This document shows positions 9,812-18,766 of a DNA stretch of 64,000 bases, in pieces. Source of the DNA: Hydrogenophaga pseudoflava (GTDB lineage Bacteria; Pseudomonadota; Gammaproteobacteria; Burkholderiales; Burkholderiaceae_C); NCBI RefSeq assembly GCF_031020795.1, contig NZ_JAVHJP010000004.1, forward strand, positions 440,073 through 504,072, in the 5' to 3' direction. Made by a program: the position numbers and the translations under genes. Under the pieces are notes generated by a model that saw only the letters and a list, made by a program, of their open reading frames with translations, did no database searches and was not told the DNA's origin. Position 1 is the first letter of the stretch; the number at the start of each line of letters is the position of its first letter.

Positions 9812-10699
9812 TCACTGCACGATTTCGTCCGCCGGCCCGCGGTGCGCGTCGGGTTTGGCTGTGGCGGCGCTGCCGGCGGCGGCGCTCATCACCAGCACGA
9901 TGGCCAGCCACTGCAGGCCTGTCAGATGCTCGTCGAGCACCAGCACGCCCATCAGTGCCGCCACGGCCGGCTCCATGCTGGCCATGACGCCGAAGGCCGC
10001 CGGCGTGAGGCGCTTGAGGGCGACCATCTCCAGTGAGATCGGCACCGCGCTGGACACGGCGGCCACGCCCAGGCCGAACAGCAGGATCTCCGGCTGCAGC
10101 AGCGCGCTGCCCGCGTGCCAGACGCCGAAGGGCACCACCGTGACCGCGGCCATGGTCAGGCCCAGCGCGACCGAGTGACCGGCGTGCAGGTGGCCGACCT
10201 TCTTGCCGAACAGGATGTAGGCGGCCCAGAACACGGCCGCGCCCAGGCCGAACATCACGCCCACCGGGTCCAGGCTGGTCACGTCGTGGCCCAGCGGCAG
10301 CAGCAGGCCCAGGCCCACGATGGCGAAGGCGATCCAGAGGTAGTCGATGGCCCGGCGCGAGGTGAAGAAGGCCACGGCCAGCGGGCCGCTGAACTCGATG
10401 GCCACCGCGACGCCAAACGGAATCGTCTGGATCGACTGGTAGAACATCAGGTTCATGCAGCCCAGTGCCATGCCGTAGCGCACCAGGCTTTTCGCGTCGG
10501 CGCGCGTGGTGGTCCAGCGCCAGGGGCGCCAGATCAGCAGCAGGATCAGGGCCGAGAAACCCACGCGCAGCGCTGTGGTGCCCAGCGCGCCGACCTGCGG
10601 GAACAGCTGCTTGCCGAACGAGGTGCCGATGCCCAGGGCCACGACCGAGCCGAGCACGGCCAGCAGGGGCACTGCCTGTGCCCAGCGGTTCGAACTCAC
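9812..10699 (-). CDS. EamA/RhtA-type DMT exporter
   Basis: A 295-residue inner-membrane drug/metabolite transporter with about ten hydrophobic segments in two EamA repeats. Start chosen at GTG 10699 (VSSNRWAQAVPLLAVLG), 7 bp after the aroE stop; the longer frame to 10765 would overlap aroE. Features such as LGIGTSFGKQLFPQVGALG, the LRVGFSALILLLIWRPW loop and MASMEPAVAALMG are like RhtA/YdcZ-type threonine/homoserine exporters. The substrate is unknown. It is probably co-transcribed behind aroE. Confidence 0.85.
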   Translation of the reverse strand: MSSNRWAQAVPLLAVLGSVVALGIGTSFGKQLFPQVGALGTTALRVGFSALILLLIWRPWRWTTTRADAKSLVRYGMALGCMNLMFYQSIQTIPFGVAVAIEFSGPLAVAFFTSRRAIDYLWIAFAIVGLGLLLPLGHDVTSLDPVGVMFGLGAAVFWAAYILFGKKVGHLHAGHSVALGLTMAAVTVVPFGVWHAGSALLQPEILLFGLGVAAVSSAVPISLEMVALKRLTPAAFGVMASMEPAVAALMGVLVLDEHLTGLQWLAIVLVMSAAAGSAATAKPDAHRGPADEIVQ

Positions 10700-10706
10700 G
10701 TTGCGA

Positions 10707-11528
10707 TCAGACCAGGGGAATGGTGAAGCGCTCGATGACCGGCTGCGTGTCCGGCCGCACGCCACGCCACCACTCGAAGGCCTCGGCCGCCTGTTCCACC
10801 AGCATGCCCACGCCGTCGGCCAGCTGCGTCACGCCCGTGGCCTGCGCCTGCTTCAGGAAGGGCGTGAGGCCCTTGCCATAGACCAGGTCGTAGGCCAGGG
10901 CGCCGGGCGCGAACACGCCCGCAGGCAGCGGCAGTTCGTCTTTCGACAGGCCGGTGGAGGTGGCGTTGAGCACCACGTCGAAGGCCTCGCCCGCGAGTTC
11001 GTCGTAGCCGCCGGCCTGCAGCGCCGCGTGGGCTGCGAAGTCGGCCTTGAGGCCGTGGGCCTTGGCGGCGGTGCGGTTGGCCACCGCGATCACGGCGGGC
11101 TTCTGCGCCGCAATCGGCAGGATGGCGCCGCGCGTGGCACCGCCGGCCCCGCAGATCAGCACACGCTTGCCCGTGAGCGACACGCCGAGGTTGCGCTGGA
11201 TGTCGTTCACCAGGCCCAAGCCGTCGAAGTTCTGCGCGTAGATCCGGCCGCCCTCGAACTTGAGCGCGTTGACCGCGCCGGCCAGGCGGGCCGACTCCAT
11301 CGGGTCGGTGGCGATCTCGAAGGCCTGCAGCTTGAACGGGATGGTGACGTTCATGCCTTTGCCGCCGTTGGCGATGAAGGCCTCGACCGTGGCCTTGAAG
11401 CCGTCGAGCGGTCCCTCGATGGCGGTGTACTCGATGTCCTGGCCGGTGGCCTGCGCGAAGGCGCTGTGGATCAAGGGGGACTTGCTGTGGCCAATGGGGT
11501 GGCCGATGACGGCGTAGCGGTCGGTCAT
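10707..11528 (-). CDS. aroE: shikimate dehydrogenase
   Basis: A 273-residue NADP-dependent shikimate dehydrogenase, which reduces 3-dehydroshikimate in aromatic amino acid synthesis. Start at MTDRYAVIGHPIGHSKSPLI is followed by the diagnostic shikimate-binding serines and by NVTIPFK with the catalytic lysine. The dinucleotide-binding loop is GAGGATRGAI, then NRTAAKA and NATSTGL. Full length for the family. It leads a two-gene - strand unit with the EamA exporter and is divergent (78 bp) from the FrnE-like gene. Confidence 0.97.
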   Translation of the reverse strand: MTDRYAVIGHPIGHSKSPLIHSAFAQATGQDIEYTAIEGPLDGFKATVEAFIANGGKGMNVTIPFKLQAFEIATDPMESARLAGAVNALKFEGGRIYAQNFDGLGLVNDIQRNLGVSLTGKRVLICGAGGATRGAILPIAAQKPAVIAVANRTAAKAHGLKADFAAHAALQAGGYDELAGEAFDVVLNATSTGLSKDELPLPAGVFAPGALAYDLVYGKGLTPFLKQAQATGVTQLADGVGMLVEQAAEAFEWWRGVRPDTQPVIERFTIPLV

Positions 11529-11606
11529 GGTGCGGGACACGGGAGGAAACAGGGGGCTTTGGAGAGGCAGCCTGCGATTGTCGCGCATGGGGACTACCAT
11601 GCCCCG

Positions 11607-12260
11607 ATGACCAAGACCCTCAAGATCGATTTCGTCTCCGACGTGTCCTGCCCCTGGTGCGCCATAGGCCTGGCCGGCCTGGAGCGCGCGCTGGAACGTG
11701 TGCAACCCGACATCGCGGCCGAGCTGCACTTCCAGCCCTTCGAACTCAACCCGCAGATGGGCCCGGAGGGCGAAGACGTGGGCGACCACCTGACGAAGAA
11801 GTACGGCAGCACACCCGAGCAGCAGGCGCAGATCCGCGAGACCATCCGCCAGCGTGGCGCGACGGCCGGCTTCACTTTCAACAAGGACGGCCGCGGCCGC
11901 ATCTGGAACACCTTCGACGCGCACCGCCTGCTCACCTGGGCCGAGGCCGAAGGCGCGCCGGGCCAGCAGCTGGCGCTCAAGCGGGCGCTGATGGAAGCCC
12001 ACCACGGCCGCGCCGAAAGCCCCTCCGACCCGGCGGTGCTGCTGGCAGCGGTGCAGCAGGCCGGGCTGGACGTGGACCGGGCGCAGCGGGTGCTGGCCAG
12101 CGACGAGTTCAGCGACGAGGTGCGCGAGCGCGAGCAGTTCTACACCGGCCACGGCATCCATTCGGTGCCGGCCGTGATCGTCAACGACCGGCACCTGATT
12201 TCGGGTGGGCAGCCGGCCGAGGCCTACGAGCAGGCGCTGCGGCAGATCGCTGCGGGGTGA
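11607..12260 (+). CDS. FrnE-like DsbA-family oxidoreductase
   Basis: A 217-residue cytosolic thioredoxin-fold protein with the active-site CPWC in VSDVSCPWCAIGLAG, followed by the all-alpha insertion and the cis-Pro region SVPAVIVND. No signal peptide, which separates it from periplasmic DsbA. FrnE/YwbO relatives act as protein disulfide isomerases or 2-hydroxychromene-2-carboxylate isomerase-like enzymes. The start at 11607 gives MTKTLKIDFVSDVSCPW; the long upstream open frame runs through antisense of aroE and is not used. Divergent from aroE. Confidence 0.9.
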   Translation: MTKTLKIDFVSDVSCPWCAIGLAGLERALERVQPDIAAELHFQPFELNPQMGPEGEDVGDHLTKKYGSTPEQQAQIRETIRQRGATAGFTFNKDGRGRIWNTFDAHRLLTWAEAEGAPGQQLALKRALMEAHHGRAESPSDPAVLLAAVQQAGLDVDRAQRVLASDEFSDEVREREQFYTGHGIHSVPAVIVNDRHLISGGQPAEAYEQALRQIAAG

Positions 12261-12341
12261 GGCCCGGACCCGGGCAGCAGCCGTGACCCGGGCACGGCGC
12301 GGCGGTGATTCGTTGTCTAATTTGCAACAAATTGCCGCACC

Positions 12342-14384
12342 ATGCCCGCCGAAAGTTCCGCCTTCCTGCTGACCGAACCTCCCGACGAGGCCCTTTCGCA
12401 CCACCCCGTCTCGCTGGGCTGGAGCGGCACGAGCAGCTTCCTGCTCGGCGTCCTGGTCATCCTGTGCATGGTGGTGCTTTATGTGCAGGTGTCGTCCCTG
12501 GCGGATGGTGCGCCCAGCCGGGCGCGGCACGGCCTGTACACCGACGAGCGGGCCGAGCTCGACATCACCGAAGTCGCCAGGTTGCCCCAGGGCGCATTTG
12601 CCTCGGCGCCGGACCAGGTGTCCCGGGGCTTCACCCGGGCCGCCCAGTGGTTCCGTCTGGAGACGCCGCCCGACCTGGCCGGCGAGGCGGTGGTGGTGGT
12701 GCAGCCGAGCTATCTCGACGACGTGCGGGTGTACACGCCCGATCCCGGGCAGGTGACCGGCTGGCGCCTGCACCAGCTGGGCGACCGCCACCCCGCGCCG
12801 GAGCGCTCCCGGATGGACCTGGGGTTCTCGGTGGCCTTCAAGCCCCAGGCGGGCGAGGTGGTGTTCGTGCGGGTGAGGACGCTCAATGCCCACAACATCC
12901 GCGTGCGGGTGCTTGAGCCGTCGGTCTCCGACCGGGAGAACGCGGCCCTGCTGGTGGGCTTTGGCGTGTACTGCGGGGCGGTTCTCGTGCTGACGGCGGC
13001 GGCGGCGGTCGCGGCACTGGCTTACCGCGACCGCCACTGGGCGGCGAATGCGGCGTTCCAGCTGGCCACGCTGGGGGCCATGGTGTTCTTCTTCGGTCTG
13101 GGCGGGCAGTTCCTGCTGCCGGACGACCCCCTGCTGGCCGACCAGCTGGCGAGCTGGTTCGGCTTTGCCCAGTATTTCACCGGTGCCCTCTTTTACCGGC
13201 AGCTGTTCCGCGAACATGGTGCGCCCGGCTGGCTGCTGCACCTGCAGTCGTTGCTGCTGCTGTTCCTGCCCCTGCAGATCCTGCTGACCATCGGCGGCCG
13301 CTTCGACCTGGCGATGCAGGCCAGCAACCTGATCCTGCCGCTGGCGGTGCTGGCCAGCGGGCTCGCGGTGGTGTTCGTGCGCAGCGACGACGTGGTGCTG
13401 CTGAACCTGCTGCGCATCAACACCATCAGCACCACGATGTTCTTCGTCCTGGCCTACGCGACCCACCGGGGCCTGATCGAAGCCCGCTTCCTGCACCTCT
13501 ACCCGGGTGTGTTCATCAGCCTGGTGACGGCGGTGGTGCTGCACCTGACCCTGTTGCGCCGACGCGAGCTGCTGGGCCGGGAGCAGGAGGGGACGCAGCG
13601 CACGCTGGCGCTGGTGCGCCAGCAGGTGCAGTTCGAGCGGCGTCGCCGGCAGGAGGATGGGCGCTTCCTGGGCATGCTGATGCACGAGATGCGCTCGCCG
13701 TTGTCGGTGATTGCGGTGGCCACGGGTGCACTGGAACGCAAGCTCGGCGCAGAGGGTGGGGGACACGGCCTGGGCAAGTCCGCCGAGCGCGACTTGCGGC
13801 GCATCGGCACGTCCGTCGGCCAGATGCGCAGCGTGCTGAAGCAGGTGCAGGCGGTCAGCGAGCTGGAGCACCACATGGGGGGCCACGACTCGTCGGAGAG
13901 GCCCGGGTTTGTGCAGGACCGCTGCGAGGCCAGTGCCCTGGTGGGGCGCCTGCGGGCCCTGCTGGCGCAGGAGCCGCGGATGGACACCTCGGACCTGGTG
14001 CCCCGTGCCTCCGGGCGGCTGGTGCGCGGGTCCGCCCCACTGGTGGAGATGATGGTCCGCAACCTGGTGGACAACGCCCTGAAGTATTCGCCGCCGGAGT
14101 CCACCGTGCGCTGCTCGTGCGAGCTGCGCATCGGTGTCCACGATGAGGTCGGCCTGACGATACGGGTGACCAACCGGCTTGGGCCGGTGGGGGCTCCCGA
14201 CCCGGCGCGGCTGTTCGGAAAGTACTACCGCGCGCCCCTGGCCCACCAGCATTCCGGCTCGGGACTGGGCCTGTACTGGGTGCGTGGCACGGCGCGCCTG
14301 TGCGGCGGTGACGTCGAGTTCGAGCAGAAGGACGATGACGTGAGCTTTGGTCTGGTGCTGACCTTTGTCGGAGAGAACGAATGA
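12342..14384 (+). CDS. sensor histidine kinase with 7TM (7TMR-DISM-like) receptor region
   Basis: A 680-residue membrane sensor kinase. One membrane span (~32-52) is followed by a periplasmic beta-rich domain (~55-200), resembling the 7TMR-DISMED2 sensor, then about seven spans (~203-405). The cytoplasmic kinase core has an H-box with His448 (MHEMRSPLSVI), an N-box (VDNALKYSP, near 578) and a G-box (GSGLGLYW, near 640). Its stop overlaps the regulator gene (ATGA at 14381-14384), so they form one two-component system. Location directly upstream of the pilus/secretion cluster suggests it senses an envelope or surface signal controlling that machine; the ligand is unknown. Confidence 0.9.
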   Translation: MPAESSAFLLTEPPDEALSHHPVSLGWSGTSSFLLGVLVILCMVVLYVQVSSLADGAPSRARHGLYTDERAELDITEVARLPQGAFASAPDQVSRGFTRAAQWFRLETPPDLAGEAVVVVQPSYLDDVRVYTPDPGQVTGWRLHQLGDRHPAPERSRMDLGFSVAFKPQAGEVVFVRVRTLNAHNIRVRVLEPSVSDRENAALLVGFGVYCGAVLVLTAAAAVAALAYRDRHWAANAAFQLATLGAMVFFFGLGGQFLLPDDPLLADQLASWFGFAQYFTGALFYRQLFREHGAPGWLLHLQSLLLLFLPLQILLTIGGRFDLAMQASNLILPLAVLASGLAVVFVRSDDVVLLNLLRINTISTTMFFVLAYATHRGLIEARFLHLYPGVFISLVTAVVLHLTLLRRRELLGREQEGTQRTLALVRQQVQFERRRRQEDGRFLGMLMHEMRSPLSVIAVATGALERKLGAEGGGHGLGKSAERDLRRIGTSVGQMRSVLKQVQAVSELEHHMGGHDSSERPGFVQDRCEASALVGRLRALLAQEPRMDTSDLVPRASGRLVRGSAPLVEMMVRNLVDNALKYSPPESTVRCSCELRIGVHDEVGLTIRVTNRLGPVGAPDPARLFGKYYRAPLAHQHSGSGLGLYWVRGTARLCGGDVEFEQKDDDVSFGLVLTFVGENE

Positions 14385-15088
14385 CCCGGTTGTGGGATGT
14401 GCTGGTGTGCGAGGACTTTGTTGATCTGCGCGAGGCGCTGGTCGACTACCTGGAAGAGACGGGCCAGTGGCGCGTCCGCGCAGCGGGCAACGGTGCCGTG
14501 CTGCGGCAATTGCTCGTGGAGCGGGTGCCGCAGGTGCTGCTGCTGGATGTGGGCCTGCCACACGAGTCGGGCATCGACATCGCACGCTGGTTGCGCTCGA
14601 CCTATCCCGAGGTGGGCATCGTGATGCTGTCGGGCCGCTACTCCGCGGCCGACCGGCTGGCCGGCTGGCGGGCCGGCGCCGATGCGTACCTGCTCAAGCC
14701 GGCCGAGATGGAGGAGGTCGAGCTGGCGCTCAAGGCCGTGGTCCAGCGCGCCCGACGCACGCCCGATGCCGCGGAGACCGCGGTGCGCTTCAACCGCCGC
14801 CAGGGCACGCTGACCGGCACCAGCGGCCAGGTGCACCGGCTGGCGCCGCGCGAGGCGGCGCTGTTGCAGGTGCTGGCGCAGTCGCCGGGGGCCATCGTGG
14901 AAGTGCACACCCTGCGGCGGCTGCTCTGGACCGAGGAAGACGCCGAGACCGACGTGAACAACGCGCTGTTCTCCCTGGTGCGCCGTTTGCGCCGCAAGCT
15001 GGAGGCCTGCGGACTGGACGAGTCCGCCATTTCCGTGATGCGCGGGCGCGGCTACCGGTTCAGTGCGGTCCTGGCCATCGATTCCTGA
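14381..15088 (+). CDS. OmpR-family response regulator
   Basis: A 235-residue response regulator. The receiver domain (1-~120) has the acidic pair in VCEDF, phospho-acceptor Asp56 in LLLDVGLP and the switch lysine in YLLKPAE. The C-terminal winged helix (~130-232) includes LAPREAALLQVL, VNNALFSLVRRLRRKL and the wing GRGYRF, typical of Trans_reg_C. It is translationally coupled to the kinase. The intergenic region that follows holds 10-bp-spaced direct repeats, the arrangement OmpR-type regulators use, so control of the downstream pilin operon is likely (inference). Confidence 0.94.
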   Translation: MTRLWDVLVCEDFVDLREALVDYLEETGQWRVRAAGNGAVLRQLLVERVPQVLLLDVGLPHESGIDIARWLRSTYPEVGIVMLSGRYSAADRLAGWRAGADAYLLKPAEMEEVELALKAVVQRARRTPDAAETAVRFNRRQGTLTGTSGQVHRLAPREAALLQVLAQSPGAIVEVHTLRRLLWTEEDAETDVNNALFSLVRRLRRKLEACGLDESAISVMRGRGYRFSAVLAIDS

Positions 15089-15121
15089 TCCGCCCTGCGG
15101 CGTGGCGAGACGCCGACGAAT

Positions 15122-15230
15122 TTGTCACGGTTCTTCTAACAAGTTGTTACCTGTGAAGGGTTGTGACAGCTTGTGACAGATTGCGTGCATCTGTAGTTCC
15201 TAAGCTTCATTCATCGCATCCTTGTCACGG
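15122..15230 (+). promoter_or_regulatory. probable regulator binding region upstream of the pilin operon
   Basis: The 150-bp gap before the first pilin contains two perfect copies of TTGTGACAG at 15161-15169 and 15171-15179, a 10-bp period matching one DNA turn. The related TTGTCACGG occurs exactly at 15122-15130 and again at 15222-15230, and TTGTTAC lies at 15144-15150. Tandem direct repeats are what OmpR-type dimers bind. The core promoter cannot be assigned confidently; it should lie between 15181 and 15215. Confidence 0.5.
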
Positions 15231-15238
15231 AGAAGCTT

Positions 15239-16054
15239 ATGAAATATGGATTCCGTCGCGGCCACGTCGCATCCGGGCGACAGCGGCAATCGGGTTTTAC
15301 CCTCGTCGAGCTGGCCGTCGTGCTGGCGGTGATCGGTCTGATCATCGGCGCCATGGCCATCGGCAAGGATGTGCAGCGCAACGCCGAGTACACCAAGATC
15401 AAGAACAAGTTCATCGACCAGTGGGAGCAGGCCTACAACCAGTACTACCAGCGCACCGGCGTGGTGGTCGGGGATAGCCAGACCGCCCCGCGCCTGATGG
15501 TCAATGGCGCCACCTACACGGCTGCAGGCGGCTTGCCGCTGTCGGGCGGCAACATGGGGGCCGATGGGATCACGGCGTCAAGAGCTTGCGACAAGGCCGA
15601 CGGTCCCAACATGACCGCGCGTACGGCCACCACCAACCTGCGCACCCTGATGACGCAGACCGGCATCCGCATGCCCCCGGGCCGCGCCGAAGGGTTCGAA
15701 GACCGCTACGTCTACCTGGACAGCAACGGCAACCCGCAGGAGGTGCAGGTCTGCTTCCAGTGGAACCAGCCTTCATCGGCTGAAGGTTCGGGCAACGTGA
15801 TGATCATCTCGGGCCTCACCCCCGACCTGGCCCGCATGCTCGACCAGATGGTCGACGGCAAGCCCGACGCCCAGGAAGGCCGCTTCCGCAAGCAGGCCAT
15901 CGCCAACGGCACGGCCAACGGTCCGGGTGTGCAGTGGAACCGCACCAACGACGACTCGATCGCTTCGACTGTGGATGCCGGTTCCGGCGACAACACCCGC
16001 CTCGACGAGAGCCAGGTGGCCACCCTGGTCGCCGTCTACAAGATGAATCAGTGA
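15239..16054 (+). CDS. prepilin (major-type candidate 1)
   Basis: A 271-residue type IV prepilin/pseudopilin. The leader is 19 residues ending RQRQSG, cleaved before Phe; the mature end FTLVELAVVLAVIGLIIGAM has Glu5 and the hydrophobic assembly helix. The head carries two shared blocks: DSNGNPQEVQVCFQ and LTPDLARMLDQMVDGKPDAQ. It is closely related to the next gene and to the prepilin at 32756. A GGAG ribosome site precedes the ATG. First gene of the cluster after the regulatory repeats, so probably the most highly expressed subunit and a candidate major pilin (inference). Two cysteines could form the usual head disulfide. Confidence 0.88.
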   Translation: MKYGFRRGHVASGRQRQSGFTLVELAVVLAVIGLIIGAMAIGKDVQRNAEYTKIKNKFIDQWEQAYNQYYQRTGVVVGDSQTAPRLMVNGATYTAAGGLPLSGGNMGADGITASRACDKADGPNMTARTATTNLRTLMTQTGIRMPPGRAEGFEDRYVYLDSNGNPQEVQVCFQWNQPSSAEGSGNVMIISGLTPDLARMLDQMVDGKPDAQEGRFRKQAIANGTANGPGVQWNRTNDDSIASTVDAGSGDNTRLDESQVATLVAVYKMNQ

Positions 16055-16085
16055 CCCAGCGTCCAGCGGAACGGAAAGCACGACC

Positions 16086-16982
16086 ATGAAGAAGTTTTCG
16101 ACCTCCCGCCGCGCCCGCCAGGCCGGTTTCACCCTGATCGAGCTGGCCCTGGTGCTGGCAGTGATCGGTCTGATCATCGGCGCCATCGCCATCGGCAAGG
16201 ATGTGCAGCGCAACGCCGAGTACACCAAGATCTCGAACAAGTTCCTCGAACAGTGGAAGATGGCCTACGACCAGTACTACCAGCGCACGGGCACGGTGGT
16301 GGGCGACTGCCAGCAGGCGCCGACCTATATGGTCAACGGTGCCGAGACCGCGATCGGTGGTTCCGGCGCCTGCGCACGGCCCGGTCAGCAGGCGGTGGCC
16401 GGCATTCCCGAGAACTTCACCAACACCGGTCGCAAGATCTGTGAAGGGCAGGGCTACGCGGCCAACCAGACCGGCGGCAGCGACGCCGCGCTGGCGACAC
16501 AGACCCTGCGCACCCTCATGACCCGCCACGGCGTGCGCATGCCGGCCGGCCGCGGCGAGGGCCACGAAGACCGCTATGTCTACCAGGACACCAACGGCAA
16601 CTCCACCGAGGTGCAGGTCTGCTTCCAGTGGAACACCGCCGGCACCACCAGCGGCGCCGGCAACGTGATGGTGGTGCGCGGCCTCACGCCCGACCTGGCT
16701 CGCTACCTGGACCAGCTGATCGACGGCAAGCCCGATTCGCGCGAAGGCCGTTTCCGCATACAGGGCCGTGCCGGTCACACCCAGGCCGTGGACGCCAACG
16801 CGCCCGGCACCGCCTGGGAGGCCAACAACACGGTGGCCAGCAATATCGGCGGCAACAACCAGGTGGGTGGTGACGCCACCGCCATCGGTGCCAACAACCC
16901 CGGCGGCGCCACCGCCACCGGCCGCCAGTACGACGAAGACCGCGTGACCCTGCTGACCGCCCACTGGGTGATGGACCAGTGA
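16086..16982 (+). CDS. prepilin (major-type candidate 2, paralogue of preceding gene)
   Basis: A 298-residue prepilin with a 14-residue leader ending RARQAG and mature start FTLIELALVLAVIGLIIGAI, with Glu5 present. Mature N-terminus and head blocks match the preceding gene, including VQRNAEYTKI, YYQRTG, EDRYVYQDTNGN, EVQVCFQW and LTPDLARYLDQ. A 72-bp stretch (16161-16232) differs from 15329-15400 by only one base, showing recent duplication or gene conversion. Its C-terminal Asn/Gly-rich tail (NIGGNNQVGGDATAIG) is not shared. Stop overlaps the next ATG. Confidence 0.87.
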   Translation: MKKFSTSRRARQAGFTLIELALVLAVIGLIIGAIAIGKDVQRNAEYTKISNKFLEQWKMAYDQYYQRTGTVVGDCQQAPTYMVNGAETAIGGSGACARPGQQAVAGIPENFTNTGRKICEGQGYAANQTGGSDAALATQTLRTLMTRHGVRMPAGRGEGHEDRYVYQDTNGNSTEVQVCFQWNTAGTTSGAGNVMVVRGLTPDLARYLDQLIDGKPDSREGRFRIQGRAGHTQAVDANAPGTAWEANNTVASNIGGNNQVGGDATAIGANNPGGATATGRQYDEDRVTLLTAHWVMDQ

Positions 16983-17461
16983 TGGACGCGTCCCGACGTC
17001 TGCGTCTGGTCCTGCTCGGTGCCGCCACCCTGGCGCTGGCGGTGGCGGCCTGGTTTGCCTGGCAGGCTGTGGGCCGGCTGGGTCAGGCCCGGTCGGAAGC
17101 GGCTTCGGCGCGCGCCGAACTGAGCCAGCTGCGTGGCCTGGTGCCCGCGCTGGAGCAGCACGAGCGCTACGCCAGGGACGCCGAGGACATCAAGGCCATG
17201 ATCGCCAAGGCCGGGTTCGACCCCGCCAAGTGGTCCAACCGCAAGCTGCAGCGGACCACCGCCATCCTCAGCCGCCGCGACGCCGAAACCCTGCTGGTGC
17301 AGCAGATCGGTGCCAACGGCGCGCAATGGTTCGCCGCCGACTACTTTGACGTGACCGTGGCGTCTCCTGGCGCCGGCCTGTTCTCCCCGGTGCTGCCGGA
17401 CGACCGGGGCTTCAACGTCGAGATGGCCGGTGTCGTGTACTTCCCCCTGGTGAGCCGATGA
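16982..17461 (+). CDS. inner-membrane assembly platform protein, PilO/GspM/MshJ-like
   Basis: A 159-residue bitopic protein: short cytoplasmic end, one membrane span (~9-28), then a heptad-like helix with SEAASARAELSQLRGLVPAL and a small periplasmic C-terminal domain. Size and layout match PilO, GspM or MshJ. Start chosen at the ATG (16982) that overlaps the preceding TGA; an adjacent GTG three bases earlier is also possible. Placed directly before the GspL-like gene, as in type IV pilus and type II secretion operons. Assignment rests on topology and position rather than a sequence motif. Confidence 0.6.
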   Translation: MDASRRLRLVLLGAATLALAVAAWFAWQAVGRLGQARSEAASARAELSQLRGLVPALEQHERYARDAEDIKAMIAKAGFDPAKWSNRKLQRTTAILSRRDAETLLVQQIGANGAQWFAADYFDVTVASPGAGLFSPVLPDDRGFNVEMAGVVYFPLVSR

Positions 17462-18747
17462 AGCCCGAGCAGATCCTCCTAGTCTCCCAGCAGGGCTGGT
17501 TCCGATTCGCCGCCGGCGAGATGCGCGAGATCGCGCCCTGGCCCGACCTCGCCGGCGCCGCGGTGGTGGTGGTCGACTTCGCGGACTCGCAGGTGGGCAT
17601 CCAGTCGACCAAGGGCAAGCCCGAGTACGCCGCGGCCCAGATCGAAAAAGTGGTGCGTGCCGAAGGTGCGGTCGAAGGCGCGATGCAGGTCTTCGTGCAC
17701 AAGCAGGTGCGCCACACGGACAGCTGCCAGACGCTCTACACCGCGGTCGCGCTGGACGACTGGCAGCGGCATCAGGACTGGGCGCAGCGCCAGCCCGACC
17801 ACTGCATGGTCGTGCCCCTGGTGGCGGTGCTGGCCAGCGGCATCGGCAAGGACGAGCCGCTGCGGCTGGTGCGGACCGGTCAGCAGATCCACGCCTACGG
17901 CGAATCCGACAACAAGATGCACTACGCCACGGCGGCGGCCATCGGCAACGACGCGACCGACTTCCTGGCGCCCGTGCGCACGGTGATGGCCCAGCTGCGC
18001 GCCAGCGGCTGGAAAGGCTCGGGCGGTGTGTGCTGGGGCGCCGTGCAGACCGAAGACGCTGGCAGCGAGCAGTCGCTGCTGACCAAACTCGGCGAGCTGG
18101 GAGCGCTGGAAGCGCGCCTGATGCCGCACGAATCCTTCCGCGCCGAAGGCGGCAAGGCGGCCTCGGTGCTGCCGGGCCTGCTGGCCGGCCTGCCGGTGCG
18201 CGGCTTTGTGGCCTCCGGTCTGCAGCGGCTGGCCTGGTTGAGCGAGGGCTATGTGATGCCCCTCGCCGCCATGGTGGCCGTGGTGTCGCTGGGACTTGGC
18301 GGCTTCGCCGTCTATGCCGAGCAGTCGGCAGTCCGGGAACAGCAGGCGGTGCGCACGCTGCGCAGCGAAATGGAGCCGCTGCGCGCACGCCTGGCCGCGG
18401 CCAGTGCCGCCGGAGGCACCGACGTGGAAAGTGCGGAACTGGCGTTTGCCCGCCAGCTCGGCTTTGCGGCCACCCACGACCCGGTCCGCATGCTCACCAC
18501 GGTGCGCCAGGCGGCCGGCGCCGGGGTGCGCATCCAGCGGGTGCAGCTGGCCAAGGCCGACCAGGCGTCCAAGGCGCGCTTCAGGATCGACGGCGTGGTG
18601 GCCAACGGCTCCAGCGTCGAACTCAGCCGCTTCCTGGGCGCTTTGCGCGCCCAGGGCTGGGAAGCCGAATCGACCACGCCCAACGACGGTTCCGTGGGTG
18701 CCTTTGCGTACCACCTGCGCCGGGCGGCGTCGGGTGGCAACAGCTGA
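17458..18747 (+). CDS. GspL/MshI-like bitopic platform protein (PilM-PilN-like fusion)
   Basis: A 429-residue protein with a ~260-residue soluble N-terminal region, a single membrane span (~263-285, YVMPLAAMVAVVSLGLGGFA) and a ~140-residue periplasmic part starting with a helix (REQQAVRTLRSEMEPLRARL) and ending in a small alpha/beta domain. This is the layout of GspL or of a PilM-PilN fusion, which links the cytoplasmic ATPase to the periplasmic platform. The actin-like fold of the N-terminal part cannot be proven by eye. Overlaps neighbours at the 5' end (ATGA). Confidence 0.65.
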   Translation: MKPEQILLVSQQGWFRFAAGEMREIAPWPDLAGAAVVVVDFADSQVGIQSTKGKPEYAAAQIEKVVRAEGAVEGAMQVFVHKQVRHTDSCQTLYTAVALDDWQRHQDWAQRQPDHCMVVPLVAVLASGIGKDEPLRLVRTGQQIHAYGESDNKMHYATAAAIGNDATDFLAPVRTVMAQLRASGWKGSGGVCWGAVQTEDAGSEQSLLTKLGELGALEARLMPHESFRAEGGKAASVLPGLLAGLPVRGFVASGLQRLAWLSEGYVMPLAAMVAVVSLGLGGFAVYAEQSAVREQQAVRTLRSEMEPLRARLAAASAAGGTDVESAELAFARQLGFAATHDPVRMLTTVRQAAGAGVRIQRVQLAKADQASKARFRIDGVVANGSSVELSRFLGALRAQGWEAESTTPNDGSVGAFAYHLRRAASGGNS

Positions 18748-18766
18748 TGTCCGGACACAACTCCCG

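Noticed and set aside
10707..14585. A 1292-codon open frame on the - strand covering aroE and continuing to 14585
   Set aside because: Only the first part from the stop to 11528 is aroE; the rest is antisense to the FrnE-like, kinase and regulator genes and has low-complexity composition.
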